From: Galeopsis tetrahit | Lineage: Eukaryota; Streptophyta; Magnoliopsida; Lamiales; Lamiaceae | NCBI GenBank assembly: GCA_963675135.1 | Contig: OY776134.1 | Span: 56,129,740 to 56,193,739 of the forward strand | Direction of reading: 5' to 3' | Length of the DNA stretch: 64,000 bases | Part shown: piece by piece, positions 1 to 10,900 of the stretch | Numbering within the stretch: the first letter of the stretch is position 1 | Layout of the letters: each line of letters starts with the position of its first letter | Notes under the pieces: generated by a model | The model's database searches: none | What the model was told of the DNA's origin: nothing | What the model saw: the letters and a program-made list of their open reading frames with translations, nothing else | Position numbers and translations under genes: made by a program

Positions 1-158
1 CTGGACTTCCAGTTTTGGTGTTCCGTGAACATCTCAAGGGCGAAAACAGTGCCATTACCTAGCACAGATTCGAGGTATTTGAAGACGTCTTTGGCTACGG
101 CGGTTCGAGGAATGTTTGTTAGTCTGACAGTGAGATTTTGGATGTCAGTGTTGGTCAT
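1..158 (-). CDS. RDR2: RNA-dependent RNA polymerase 2-like, N-terminal fragment (gene runs off the left edge)
   Basis: The reverse strand from the ATG at 158-156 is open to the window edge (52 codons plus two bases). It matches the extreme N-terminus of plant RDR2: an RRM-like segment with NIPRTAVAKDVFKYLE followed by GTVFALEM and QNWKS, the same spacing as in Arabidopsis RDR2; RDR1 has a TVYAIKV-type sequence there instead. RDR2 makes double-stranded RNA from Pol IV transcripts for 24-nt siRNA production in RNA-directed DNA methylation, in the nucleus. This start is chosen because no in-frame ATG lies upstream and similarity begins just after it. The catalytic core is outside the window, so integrity cannot be judged. 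A TATA-like box lies about 73 bp upstream. RDR2 rather than another RDR is my best reading of a short fragment. Confidence 0.78.
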   Translation of the reverse strand, partial: MTNTDIQNLTVRLTNIPRTAVAKDVFKYLESVLGNGTVFALEMFTEHQNWKS

Positions 159-230
159 GGTGGTGGACGGAAGATTGACGACGACCGAGGTGTGAAGGGT
201 TTTGACTTTTGATTCCGGCACTGTATTATA

Positions 231-238
231 TATTTATA
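231..238 (-). promoter_or_regulatory. Candidate TATA box of the RDR2-like gene
   Basis: On the minus strand this reads TATAAATA, 73 bp upstream of the ATG at 158. No other good TATA element is closer. The left end of a transposon-like element starts about 110 bp further upstream, so the core promoter is short and TE-flanked. Confidence 0.4.
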
Positions 239-348
239 TTAGTACTCCATTAAATATACTCTCCATTCCAAGCTTTTCATTTTTATTTTATTATATTTCT
301 TATTTGGGTCTTTCTTTCGCCCTTTTGTAAAGCAATATTTTATTATAT

Positions 349-2200
349 GATTGCACTTCGCATTAGTGCGTTTGCTCTATGCAATATACAGTCGCGCCTT
401 ACTAATTAATTAAATTAATATATATATAAAATGACGAAAATATCCTTTTATTTTAAAATAAATATTATAAAATTACATAAATATCCTTACTATTAAAATA
501 AACATCATTAAATCAATTAATCTCATAACCCTAACCAATCCATCTTCCTCATCTCAACAACCCAGAAATTAAATCAGTTTCTACCGTCATTTTCTGAGAA
601 TCGTTCTCGAATGCTTCAGAGAATGTCTCAATAATTTTCTTTCCGGCAGCTATAGCTTCGAAATCCGCAGAGGTTCATTGCACCGTAGATGATAATGACG
701 CCTGCGCAATGTGTGGGCGTAATTGTGCATTAGTTGGTAAGAATGAAGATTGTATGGCAGGACTAGTGGATTTCTAATTTCGTCTTCATCACAATGAATG
801 CAAATTGATGATTTAATAAGGTATTATGGTTGTTGAATGCGAGCTTAACTGCAACTTCTATTATTCTTCAGTGTCTGATAATTTCAGGGTACGTACCAAT
901 GCTTTTTGACCGATTCATTTAGGTTTATTTGTACATATATACCTAACTTATTTGGAACCATTCTGGGATTCATTTTACTGCTGCTTTTTATGCCAACATA
1001 TTATATGTTGTATTCTTGACAAATTAACCTTAACACTGAGAATATCCTGTGTGTGGGTGGATGATGATCCTCAACGAATCAGTTTTCAAATGAAATGTGA
1101 TAGTGATAGTGGTATGCATAATCTTAATACTATGCTTTTCTTCATATTGCTTGATCACACTGTCAAAAGCCTCAAAGATGGGCAGAAAAATGGAAAAGAA
1201 TTTTATTGTTTTTTTTTAAAAAAAAAACAGAAAGAATAAAATTTGATTGCTATAATGCTATTTACATCACCTTGCATTTGGTCTAACTCTCTGTTGCTTC
1301 AGATGACGAGCAACAACAGATTATCATGGCCCGAGTAATGAGTTTGAGCTTTTCGGAAGGGCTAGCAGTTATGAAGTGTTGTGATTTTCTGCCTTAATTA
1401 AAAGTTTGATGATGTATATGATGGGGAAAAGATATTTGGTGGATAAATTATAATTTTCAATTTTATGTATACAACTTTTATAGTTCCTTTGTTCAATTGT
1501 AGGTTTTTCCCTATATATTAAGATGTGTTAACTTGTTTTCTAGCTACCTGCTATACTAGCTAGTACTCCATAATCAATATCTTGTGTATATCAATCTAGA
1601 ATAGAACCAGATGGCAAAAAATGTGTGAAGACATGATTTAACTTTGTGATTGAATATAAATGACATGATAGAAAACAGATGACAAAAAACAGAGCATAAA
1701 AGACTTCATTTAATATATCTAATTTTTCCAGATGAATCCACTTTATTTCATTTGTAATCTGCAAATTCGAACGATTGATGTGCTTTCGTGAATTCATCAA
1801 GGCATTTAACAAAATGAATAATAAAGTTATGTTACGCACGACACGTTTACTTGATGTTTTTATTAGCATATATAGTAAGGGTGTGCCTAAGACGCCTTTT
1901 TATGAGCATTTTGAGAAGGGCAGGAGATGAGATGTAGATTTGATCGGAGGAATCAAGAGTGGGGGAGTTGGCAGCGGGTGTCCAAGGCCACGGACGACAT
2001 AGTTTTTTTATTTCTTGTTCTTTTAAATGGAATTGAATATGTAGAAAAAGAAATTTTCGTTTAACATTATTGAAAATAAAAGAAAGGTTAAGTTTGTAAT
2101 TTTTTTATGGATTTTCAAAATAATATTATAAGGATATTTCGGTAATTTTATAATTTTTTTTATAAAAATTAAATATTTAATATCATTGCGAAGAGCAATC
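349..2200. mobile_element. Probable non-autonomous TIR DNA transposon with exon-like cargo
   Basis: Imperfect inverted repeats face each other. GATTGCACTTCGCAT at 349-363 pairs with the complement of 2183-2200. Further inside, ATTATAAAATTAC and AAATATCC at 464-486 match the complement of 2132-2155. The interior (540-2000) has no transposase ORF. It holds exon-like pieces: an open stretch near 660-776 reading DACAMCGRNC, and an acceptor-like CTTCAG at about 1300 followed by a short open frame ending in a stop near 1400. No clear target-site duplication was found, so the ends are approximate. A Pack-MULE-like element is my inference; I do not recognise the cargo. Confidence 0.4.
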
Positions 2201-2315
2201 GCCCAAAACGATACAAAATGACGTGTCAACATTTCATTGGACGCCTTTTGTAAGACAGGGCGAACCCTCTGTCTTACCGTAGAAAACCCCTTCTTATTTT
2301 CCGTGTAAAAAGTTA

Positions 2316-2535
2316 CTCCCCTCAGTCCCAGGATTTTATGCACACTTTGATCGGCACGGAGATTAAAAAAATGAAATAAATGAGGGGTATTATTGGTAAT
2401 TCATTGATTAAAGTGAAAGATATTTGATTAGAGGTAAAATAAAGGAGGGGTATTATTGTTTCCTTTTTTGGAGTGTGCAAAAAATGTTGGACGTCCATTA
2501 AGAAAAGTGTGCATAAAATCTTGGGATGGAGGGAG
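2316..2535. mobile_element. Stowaway-type MITE (220 bp, TA target duplication)
   Basis: The termini CTCCCCTCAGTCCCAGGATT and the complement of the right end (CTCCCTCCATCCCAAGATT) form roughly 30-bp TIRs that continue into a shared TTTATGCACAC. TA dinucleotides flank the element at 2314-2315 and 2536-2537. The CTCCCTCNGTCCC terminus and TA duplication are typical of Tc1/mariner-derived Stowaway MITEs. No coding capacity. Confidence 0.85.
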
Positions 2536-2744
2536 TATGAATTTTTTTTCTAAATGGAAAAAGTATTACTCCATCCGTCAAAGTTTACCAGAAATTTTGG
2601 GCACATGGTTTAAAAAAAAAGTGTAATGATGGGAGTGTTGATGATAATTTTGTAAACTTTTATATATAAAATAAATAAAGTACGTGAGTTGAGTTGAGTG
2701 TATGGTTGACTTGTTCGTATTTTTGGATAAGTTTTTCCCAAGTA

Positions 2745-4390
2745 TATTTTCGTTCCAAAGACTTAATTGAGTGTCAATAAATCCTTAAAGTTGCAAGTTA
2801 TCATGCTATTGTAGTAACTAAGCTTGTTTGTTTGGATTTTCGGGAATAAGAACAAAGATATTAAACTAAATTAACTAAAGTAATAAGTAATAGTGACTAG
2901 AAATAATGAACTAACTAACTTTCTTTTGGAAAGTGCAAGAGAAGTGTATTGCCTCGGGTGTTTCCGTTTTGTGAGAAATTAATGAATTAGTGAACCAATT
3001 ACATGAATTAGATATGAATTCGGATGAAGCTAAAGGCTATCACATAAGTGTGCAAACCCCCTCGAAAGGCATAGGCGAACATCGTGCATTGATTAGCAAT
3101 TATAAGATCTAACCAAATACCATAAGCCCCTAGGATAGTGTTTCATAAGCACTTTCAACACGGTTACTAATGCTTATGAAACGCCCTCTCACCAAACTCC
3201 TAGACGACCTCTATTCGTTTAGTGTCTAAAGTTGTCGGTCTAGCCATTAACCTCCTCTCGGTTAGCTAATTACTAATTAACTTCTATTCAATTGATCAAA
3301 GCTCACACTCACACCCCAATCATGCAAACCCAACTCTCGTTGCAATCAACACAATCGAAAATGCTAGCTAATAAGGTTGATCAATCAAATGAATCAAACA
3401 AAATACAACTCTAGAAACATTTACACCCAAATCCTTAGTGAATCATGCAATTACTTCACAATTACACTAAATTCCCATCAAAACATCCACACCCAAGGCA
3501 ATTGGGGATTATCCCATGGTTCTAGAAGAGAATCTCATGGCTACAACACAAAATAACATAAAGTCCATGCTAATTAATAGAGAAATTGCAATGTAGAAAG
3601 TAATTACCAAATTGAAACTTAAAATTGAGAGATATCACCTTGATAATGGATTTGTAGCTACAATATGATGAAATAAGCAAAGCCCACTTACAATCCTTGA
3701 TTGAAATGACAAATTAACTAAGTACTAAGCTAATCTATGAAAAAACTAGAAGGAAAAATGTTTCAAAACCTATTACTATGTGTTACTATGTGTGAGAATT
3801 GCTCTCCAAGGTAGTATATATCTTCAAAAACTGAAATAGGGCTCCTTTTATATGTTGCAAGGATTCCAAAATTGAGTTTTTGCACTTTAGCCCTTCGAAA
3901 ATGGAGAAAATGGCCCAAAACCCCCGAACTTGATGTGACCCGGCCGGGTGGCACCCACCCGGGCATGCCACCCGACCAAAATTCGAACCTCTTGGAAATG
4001 TTGCCTTGCCCGGGTGGAATCCACCCGGCCGGGTGGGTTTCACCCGGGCTAAATACGAAAGTGTTGCAAAATTGGCCTTGCCCGAGTAGAATCCCACATG
4101 GCCGTGTCATTTTTCGTTCCGTTGTATCTCGAGCTTCCGACCTCCGATTGACTCGATTCGTTTTTTCATTCCACTCCATTTTTCGAGACGAATCCAATGG
4201 TCAGCTTCTATTCTTGATCCAGTGAATTATGGTTGGTGTTTTGCTTCCAAAATACATTGTTTTTCCTACAAAATCGACAAAACACTACCTTTCTCTCATT
4301 TTGACCAAAGCAATGATAATCGACCAATAATTCAATTAAATCAACATCAAATGAGCTTCAAATATGCATCTAAATTGTGTAAATTCCACC
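2745..4390. repeat. LTR-like, AT-rich non-coding repeat related to 26112-28415
   Basis: The right part (about 4225-4390) aligns with 28215-28395: both carry a TACAAAAT-type segment, ACCTTTCTCTC, an ATGAGCTCA/ATGAGCTTC segment and AATTCCACC near the end. The whole block has the same order of motifs as the insert at 26.1-28.4 kb. ORFs at 3763-4225 on both strands overlap a GC-rich palindromic patch and look spurious. A solo LTR of a non-autonomous Ty3/gypsy-like element is my inference. Confidence 0.4.
3938..4105. repeat. GC-rich palindromic patch with repeated CCCGGGTGG/CCACCCGG motifs
   Basis: Within otherwise AT-rich DNA, GGCCGGGTGG, CCACCCGGGC, GCCCGGGTGG, CCACCCGGCCGGGTGG and CACCCGGGC follow each other in both orientations, so the strand can fold on itself repeatedly. 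The proline/glycine-rich ORFs here on both strands are by-products of this composition. Confidence 0.7.
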
Positions 4391-4592
4391 CGAATCAATG
4401 GTGGGTCCCAAAAGTAATGACATGAAGGGTAAATATGTGTATATTGTGAGGGTGAGGATTGTGATAATTATTTCTATTTTGGGGTATGCAAACTTTTAAG
4501 GGACAAACAAAAAATGAAAGTATGAAAACCTTTCGGGGACGGAGGGAGTATAATTATAAATATCTATCTCTATTTAATTAAATTAATTTATA

Positions 4593-4832
4593 CTCCCTCT
4601 ATCCACTAAAAAGTGTGTTCACTTTTTTTTATACATGTTTTAAAAAAAAATACGGAGTATATTTTAATTATAAAAAATATATGTAGGAAAACGAGTAAAG
4701 AATATTGTTGATAGATACTCAATCTTGTTAATAAAGTAAAAAAATACTCAAAAGTTAATTATTTAAATAGAATAAGCATGTTTTTTGTGGACCCAAAAAA
4801 AAAATGAGGACACTTTTGATGGACGGAGAGAG
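4593..4832. mobile_element. Stowaway-type MITE (240 bp, TA target duplication)
   Basis: The left end is CTCCCTCTATCCACTAAAAA and the right end, in complement, CTCTCTCCGTCCATCAAAAG. Both continue into an AGTGT core. TA flanks both sides (4591-4592, 4833-4834). AT-rich interior with no ORF. Confidence 0.82.
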
Positions 4833-4906
4833 TATTTTATCATAATTCTTATTTATTGTGTCAAAAAGTTATGAGCACGAACAAAAAAAAAGTATTATAA
4901 AAGATA

Positions 4907-5139
4907 CTCCCTCCGTCCGCTTATAAGTTTCACGTTACTTTTTGGCACATAAATTAAGAAAATTGATTAAATAATAAATATAGTACAAGTGATGTGATTG
5001 AGAGAGGAGAGAGATAGAGAGAAAAAGTAAGATATAAAGTGAAGTGTAAGAAAAAGTACTTACCAAAAAAGGTATGGGAAGCTTATAGGCGGACGAACCA
5101 AAATGGTAAAATGGAAAACTTATAGGCGGACGGAGGGAG
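4907..5139. mobile_element. Stowaway-type MITE (233 bp, TA target duplication)
   Basis: The left TIR CTCCCTCCGTCCGCTTATAA matches the complement of the right end (CTCCCTCCGTCCGCCTATAA) almost perfectly. TA flanks at 4905-4906 and 5140-5141. A second copy of the inner TIR motif (CTTATAGGCGGACG) lies at about 5080-5095. The element abuts the truncated LINE that follows. Confidence 0.88.
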
Positions 5140-5145
5140 TATTGT

Positions 5146-6280
5146 TGTTTCTAAGTACGGCAGTTTAGAGAAGTGTGTGAATGTGTATAGGTCGGGAAAG
5201 AAATGTCATAAATTTTGGTTTAGGTGGTGGTCTATAATTGTTAAACATATAGGTTCGGCTGATTGGTTCCGTGAGAGTTGTTCTAAAATTATTTGTAATG
5301 GAAAAAACACAAAGTTTTAGAGGGATCAGTGGATGGGAGGAAAGAGCCTTGAAGAGTTGTTCCCTAGACTTTGTAGGTTAGACAAAAATAAGGAGTGCTT
5401 GATTGCCAAGAGGGTTTATTGGGAAGGGGGAGATGTGTTTTAATTGGAACTGGGTGAGACCATTGCGAGAGAAAGAAGCAGATGCTTTTAATTCTATTTG
5501 TAGTGTTATCAGCAGGTACCTGAAGGAATCCAAGGAAGAAGACCACTGGAGGTGGAACTTGGAAAAGAATGGAAGCTACTCGGTTCGATCGACTTACAAC
5601 CTGCTACTGAATCAAAGCACATCGGACAACCAGGAGCTAGATAAACTAAGTTGCGTGTGGAGGAAAGGCGTGCCCCAGAAGATCACCGGATTCTCATGGA
5701 AGATGCTACAAGACAAGATCCCGACAATACTGAATCTTAGAAGGAGGAACGCATACAACATTTCCTTCTCAACTGCTTGCAAGTTGTGTGAACTCGAGGA
5801 AGAAGATACACGTCACCTATTCTTCCAATGCTCTAAGTCGATAGCCGTTTGGAAGAGAGTTTACTCTTGGTTCGGGCTGGAATACTGTCTCAACGTCACT
5901 GGTTTCGCTCATCTCAAAGCTCACGGCAGAGAGGCGGCAACAAAATGGAGAGACATCTGGATAAATATTTGGCATTGTGCGATTTGGTGTATATGGCAGG
6001 GCAGGAACCGTGTGATTTTCAACGGGCAAGTCTTTGACATCGAGATTATTGTGGATAATATTCGAAGAGTTTCATTCAATTTGTGCAAGGCGAGGGACAA
6101 GATCGCAAAAGGGAACACGATGGTTGACTGGTTTAGGGAACCTACTGCTAGCTTGGTTTAGTTATTGTATCTCTTTCTTTGTTGTTGGCGATCTGTTGTA
6201 GTGTATGTGGTGTTCTATTTGGAGTCGGGTATTCCTGATACCCGGTTTTTAATGAGAAAAATTTCGCTGTTTTCCAAAGA
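5146..6280 (+). pseudogene. LINE (non-LTR retrotransposon) 3' remnant: RT C-terminal part and zinc-binding domain
   Basis: Translated similarity to plant LINE polyproteins is clear. An upstream frame gives DWFRES, then KIICNGKNTKF, then a stop where the family has tryptophan, then LEELFPRLCRL. A frameshift in a T run at about 5440 leads into the open frame 5403-6161. That frame carries the reverse-transcriptase zinc-binding domain (zf-RVT): WRWNLEKNGSYSVRSTYN, the cysteine/histidine cluster CKLC...RHLFFQC, and the later WCIWQGRNRVIFNG motif. The 5' part, including endonuclease and RT catalytic core, is missing. The truncation abuts the right TA of the neighbouring MITE. About 120 bp of 3' UTR follow without a clear poly(A) tail. 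The element is dead. Confidence 0.88.
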
Positions 6281-6928
6281 ACATTCACATGTTTGTATCG
6301 GTATAAGTACAAAAGGGGAAAAGTCAAAGACGAAATACTAAAAATTAGTTGAGTCAACTTGTGCGCAACTATATTTCTTACTTTTCTTATCGAACGAAAA
6401 GATTCATTAGTATTCGAAATAGACATGGCAAGTCCACCTTCAAAATAGCATGACTAAGCCATTTTCATTTTTCACTAGATCCAACCCCGACAATGCTTCG
6501 ACCTACAAACTCGACTTGTAATTAACGAGAAACTCCGTTGTATATTCTTTCCTTATCGAGCAACACCTCTCATATTCACGCCTATTCCTAATAGTGAAGA
6601 CACGTTAGTGTTAATTTTTATACCCTCGTCCCATAATTAGGTAGACACTAACTAACCTCATGCATGCTGAGTTTTGGACCTTGACTCCCTTATTGTATAT
6701 TTTTTCGATATTCATCTAGTTGATACATATATAGTTGTCGATGTTAGATGCACTAGTTTCATGTATTTCCTTTCAAAAAGCACTTGATTTTGGTAAACCA
6801 AATAATTCACAAGAGCATATTGAAACTACATTGATATTTCGAGTCATTCTCGTACCTTATATCTTCGATCCACTTAGTGAAAGAAATGATCCTCCGATCT
6901 TTGTTAACTTCCAATTTGAGTGGAAACA
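6281..6928. other. Intergenic DNA between LINE remnant and copia element
   Basis: AT-rich, no recognised gene or RNA. The ORF at 6735-6968 runs into the copia LTR and has no recognisable motif. Confidence 0.5.
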
Positions 6929-6933
6929 CTTGT

Positions 6934-7902
6934 TGTTGGAGAAATTGGGTTTTTATTCAATTTCTTAATATTTAATTGATTTTAATTAATCAATTATTTT
7001 AGGGTATGAATATTTAATTTTCGAAGAATTAAATATTGTAGGATCGTTCTACTCTCCGAGTAGATGATCGTAGTATATTTAAAATCTCAAAACCGAATTT
7101 CGGTGAGTGAGAAATTAATGTACGAAGTTTAAGACAAAGTGATGCATTGGGAGTAATGTTAATAACTATCCCACATTGATAAATGAGAGAATTAACTACC
7201 TCCTTATTAATAGGAGTTAGTTAAGAATGTTCAAATTGTAGTGACTATTGAACCATTCAATTAGCCACACGCGCGCCGCCCGCCCGCCCGTCCGTGCCGA
7301 GCCGGGTCCGGGTCCGGGTGCGGGTCCGTGGGCCTTGGCCTTTTGGATCTTGGACTTTGGGTGGACTTTGGGCTTGGGCCTGGGGCCCCTCTATCTTTTT
7401 GAGGTTCTAAAAATGTGGGCCTCGACCCACACGGATTTAGGCAGCCCAAGTCTATGGAAGTCAAGCGAAAGTTGACTTCTAGAATTTGAATTTGAATTTG
7501 AAATGTGATTGTCTTAATTGCGTGCATAGCATTTTAGAGTGCAATCCGGTTCTAACGTGTTTCTGTTCGCTGGAGCTTTGTACGCTGCGGTGTTGCTCGT
7601 GCAAAGAGGAAGTCGTTTTACCTTTCGAAGCAACTCGTCAATCCGTGAACACTAGCCGGGACGTGTTTGTTTTACGGAAAAAGGTATCACCTTGACTCGG
7701 CTCTTTTCCCTAACTTTCTGTTTATCTACAGTGCTGTTTTCTTCCCTTTCTGGACCTGCCATTCTAAGAAGCTGCTCAAACAAGGAAGCTGCCTCTTTTG
7801 GAAAGTTGAAGAACTCGAAGACTTTGTAATTTCATTTACTGTCTTTATTTTTTTTCCGTCTAAATTCTTTGTAAGCCATTGTTGGTAATCTATAAACCAA
7901 CA
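6934..7902 (+). repeat. 5' LTR of the copia element, internally deleted
   Basis: 969 bp against 1265 bp for the 3' LTR. The main difference is a 308-bp block (12962-13269 in the 3' LTR) missing at the 7524/7525 junction. The block sits between two TG dinucleotides, which suggests a microhomology deletion. The lost block carries the three tandem 52-bp repeats and the TATA box. The GC-rich patch near 7270-7330 also differs in repeat number from its 3' counterpart. Confidence 0.92.
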
Positions 7903-7948
7903 ATCGTAAAACAAACATAAGAAGAAAAAAAAAAAAAAGGATACCACA

Positions 7949-10900
7949 ATGGCATCTGACGGAAATGGCTCCGACAACACCCCTGTTGACAACAACCCTG
8001 TTGAGAACACGAACCCAACTCCAAACGTTGTCCCTAATAACACGTTTTTACCCCCCAAGTTTTTTCCACCCTCTGAAACTCGCAATTTCATGGTGCATGG
8101 GGAAAAACCCGAGAAGTTCTCGGGTACTGATTTTAAGAGGTGGCAACAAAATATGTTGTTTTACCTCACGACACTTCACCTAGCAAGGTTCCTCCGGGAG
8201 GATCCGCCCGTTGTCGCTGAAAGTGAAACGGATAATGCTAGGAGGGTCGCATTTGACCAATGGTCTCATGGCGATTTCTTGTGTCGGAACTACGTCCTTG
8301 GAGGACTAGTTGACGCGTTGTATAACGTGTACCAACCGGTTCGTACTGCCAAAGAACTGTGGGAGTCTTTGGAACGAAAGTACAAAACCGAGGATGCCGG
8401 AACTAAGAAGTTCGTGGTGGCGAGATTTTTGGACTTCAAAATGGTAGATGGTAAATCTGTCGTTGAACAAGTTCAAAAATTTCAGTTAATCCAACATGAT
8501 ATCCTCGCGGAGGGTATGGTCCTTCCAGACGCTTTCCAAGTAGCCGCAGTGATTGAGAAACTACCACCTTCTTGGAAGGATTTTAAAAGTTATCTCAAAC
8601 ACAAGCGAAAGGAAATGAGCCTAGAAGATTTGATCGTCAAACTTCGAATTGAAGAAGATGATAAAAAGATGGACGGTAAATCAAATCAAGTCTCGGATGA
8701 GGCAAAGGCAAATTTAATGGAACGTGGTGAATCGTCTAAAAAACGAAAAAGGCCTAATGACAAAGGTAAAGCACTTGTTCCTGCAAAACCCAAATTTAAT
8801 GGTAATTGCTACAAGTGTGAAAAACTGGGCCACAAAGCAACTGATTGTCGCGTCTCTAAGAAAGTTGATAAAAACAAGGGTAAGGGAGGACAATCAAGTG
8901 CTAATGTGGCACAACATAATCTCACTGAAATGGATATGTCTGCTGTTGTGTTTGAGACCAACATGGTTGACAATCCAAAGGAGTGGTTCGTGGATACCGG
9001 CGCTACTTGCCATGTTTGTTCCGAGAAGGGTGTCTTCTCGACTTATGTTCCTGTTGATGGGAGAAAGCTCCATATGGGAAACCATGCCTCGTCTGATGTG
9101 GCTGGTGTTGGAACTGTTGTGCTCAAGCTCACTTCCGGCAAAGAGCTCAAGCTGAAGGATGTGCTGCATGTCCCGGACATCCGCAAGAATCTGATCTCCG
9201 GCTCTCTTCTAGTTAGTCATCAGTTTAAACTAGTTTTTGAGTCTGATAAAGTTGTACTTAGCAAGTTTGGACAGTTCCTTGGTCGAGGTTATCTCGAGAA
9301 TGGTCTGTTCAAAATGAGTGTAATGGTTGTAAGCCGTAAAGGCAAGAAAGTTATCAATGAAAACGTTTCTACTTCCTCTTACATCGTGGAGTGTTCCTCT
9401 TTATGGCATTTAAGGTTAGAACATGTAAATCTAAAATCTATAAAACGTTTAGTAAATCTTGATTTACTTAAAATGAACAATATTGAAACACCTAAAAAGT
9501 GTGAGATATGTGTTGAAGCTAAAATGACAAAGTTGCCATTTACTTATGTGGAAAGGGACACTGCTCCTCTAGACTTAATCCATACGGATGTATGTGATTT
9601 AAAGTTTGTGCAAACTAGAGGTGGCAAAAAGTATTTCATTACTTTTATTGATGATTGCACAATTGAACAGTTATGTGCTGAGTCTGGCATCATACATCAA
9701 ACTACTGCCCCTTACTCACCTCAGTCTAATGGTGTTGCGGAGAGAAAGAACCGAACACTAAAGGAGATGATGAACGCAATGTTAATCAGCTCGGGTTTAC
9801 CGCAGAATCTGTGGGGGGGAAGCTATACTATCGGCTAACCACATTTTGAACAAAATTCCACACAAAACAAAGGATCTGACACCTTATGAAATGTGGAAAA
9901 AGCGGAAACCATCCTACAAGTACCTCAAAGTGTGGGGGTGTCTTGCAAAGGTTGAAGTGCCTGCTCCTAAACAAGTTAGAATTGGCCCTAAAACGGTCGA
10001 TTGTATCTTTGTAGGATATGCACTCAACAGTAGTGCCTATAGGTTTCTGATTCACAAATCAGTAATACCCGACATGTCAGAAGGCACTATGATAGAATCA
10101 AGGAATGCATTATTCTTTGAAAATATCTTTCCAAATAAAGATAAAGATGAGGTGAGACCTGAAAATAAGAGGGCTCACGTAGAAGCAGAGGTTGTTAGTT
10201 CTTCAGCTCAAGAGCATGAAGAACCTAGACGCAGCAAAAATTGCAAAAACTTACGGTCCTGACTTCATCACTTTTGTGATTGAAGATGAACCTAAGTCTA
10301 TCAAGGAAGCTCTGTCAAGACCAGATGCATCATTCTGGCAAGAAGCTATCAATAGCGAAATTGATTCTATTCTGCAGAACAATACGTGGGAGTTGGTTGA
10401 TCTCCCTAGAGGTTGTAAGACCTTAGGATGCAAGTGGATCCTTAGAAGAAAATATAAAGCAGATGGATCAATTGATAAGTATAAAGCTCGTTTGGTAGCA
10501 AAGGGCTCTAGACAAAAAAAAGGGTATGATTTCTTTGATACTTACTCCCCAGTAACGAGGATTACATCCATTCGTGTGTTAATTGCGATTGCTGCTTTGC
10601 ACAATCTCGAGATTCACCAAATGGATGTCAAGACTGCGTTCTTGAATGGGGAATTAGTTGAAGAAATATACATGGATCAACCTGAAGGGTTTATAGCACC
10701 TGGCAACGAGAAAAAGGTGTGTAGACTCGTTCGTTCACTGTATGGACTCAAACAAGCTCCAAAACAGTGGCATCTGAAGTTTGATGAAACTATGTTGTCC
10801 AATGGTTTCAAGATAAACGAATGTGACAAATGTGTGTATGTGAAAAATACACCAAAAGGATTTGTTATTATGTGTCTTTATGTGGACGACATGTTGATCA

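Larger units (their letters stand above)
2569..4548. mobile_element. Possible Stowaway-type MITE split by an LTR-like insertion
   Basis: A Stowaway-like left terminus (CTCCATCCGTCAAAG) follows TA at 2567-2568. A right terminus (complement CTCCCTCCGTCCCCGAAAG) is followed by TA at 4549-4550. The 1.98-kb distance is far too long for a Stowaway, and most of it is the LTR-like repeat at about 2745-4390. The two ends align only with gaps, so they could instead be two separate degraded MITEs. The right-hand 150 bp is related to 52855-52990. Confidence 0.35.

Noticed and set aside
3763..4225. Overlapping ORFs of 103-144 codons on both strands
   Set aside because: They overlap in opposite directions and are kept open by the GC palindrome patch in a repeat; no family motif.
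7248..7527. Proline/glycine-rich ORFs on both strands, and the similar pair at 12697-12918
   Set aside because: They lie in matching positions of the two copia LTRs within a GC-rich simple-repeat patch; composition artefacts.
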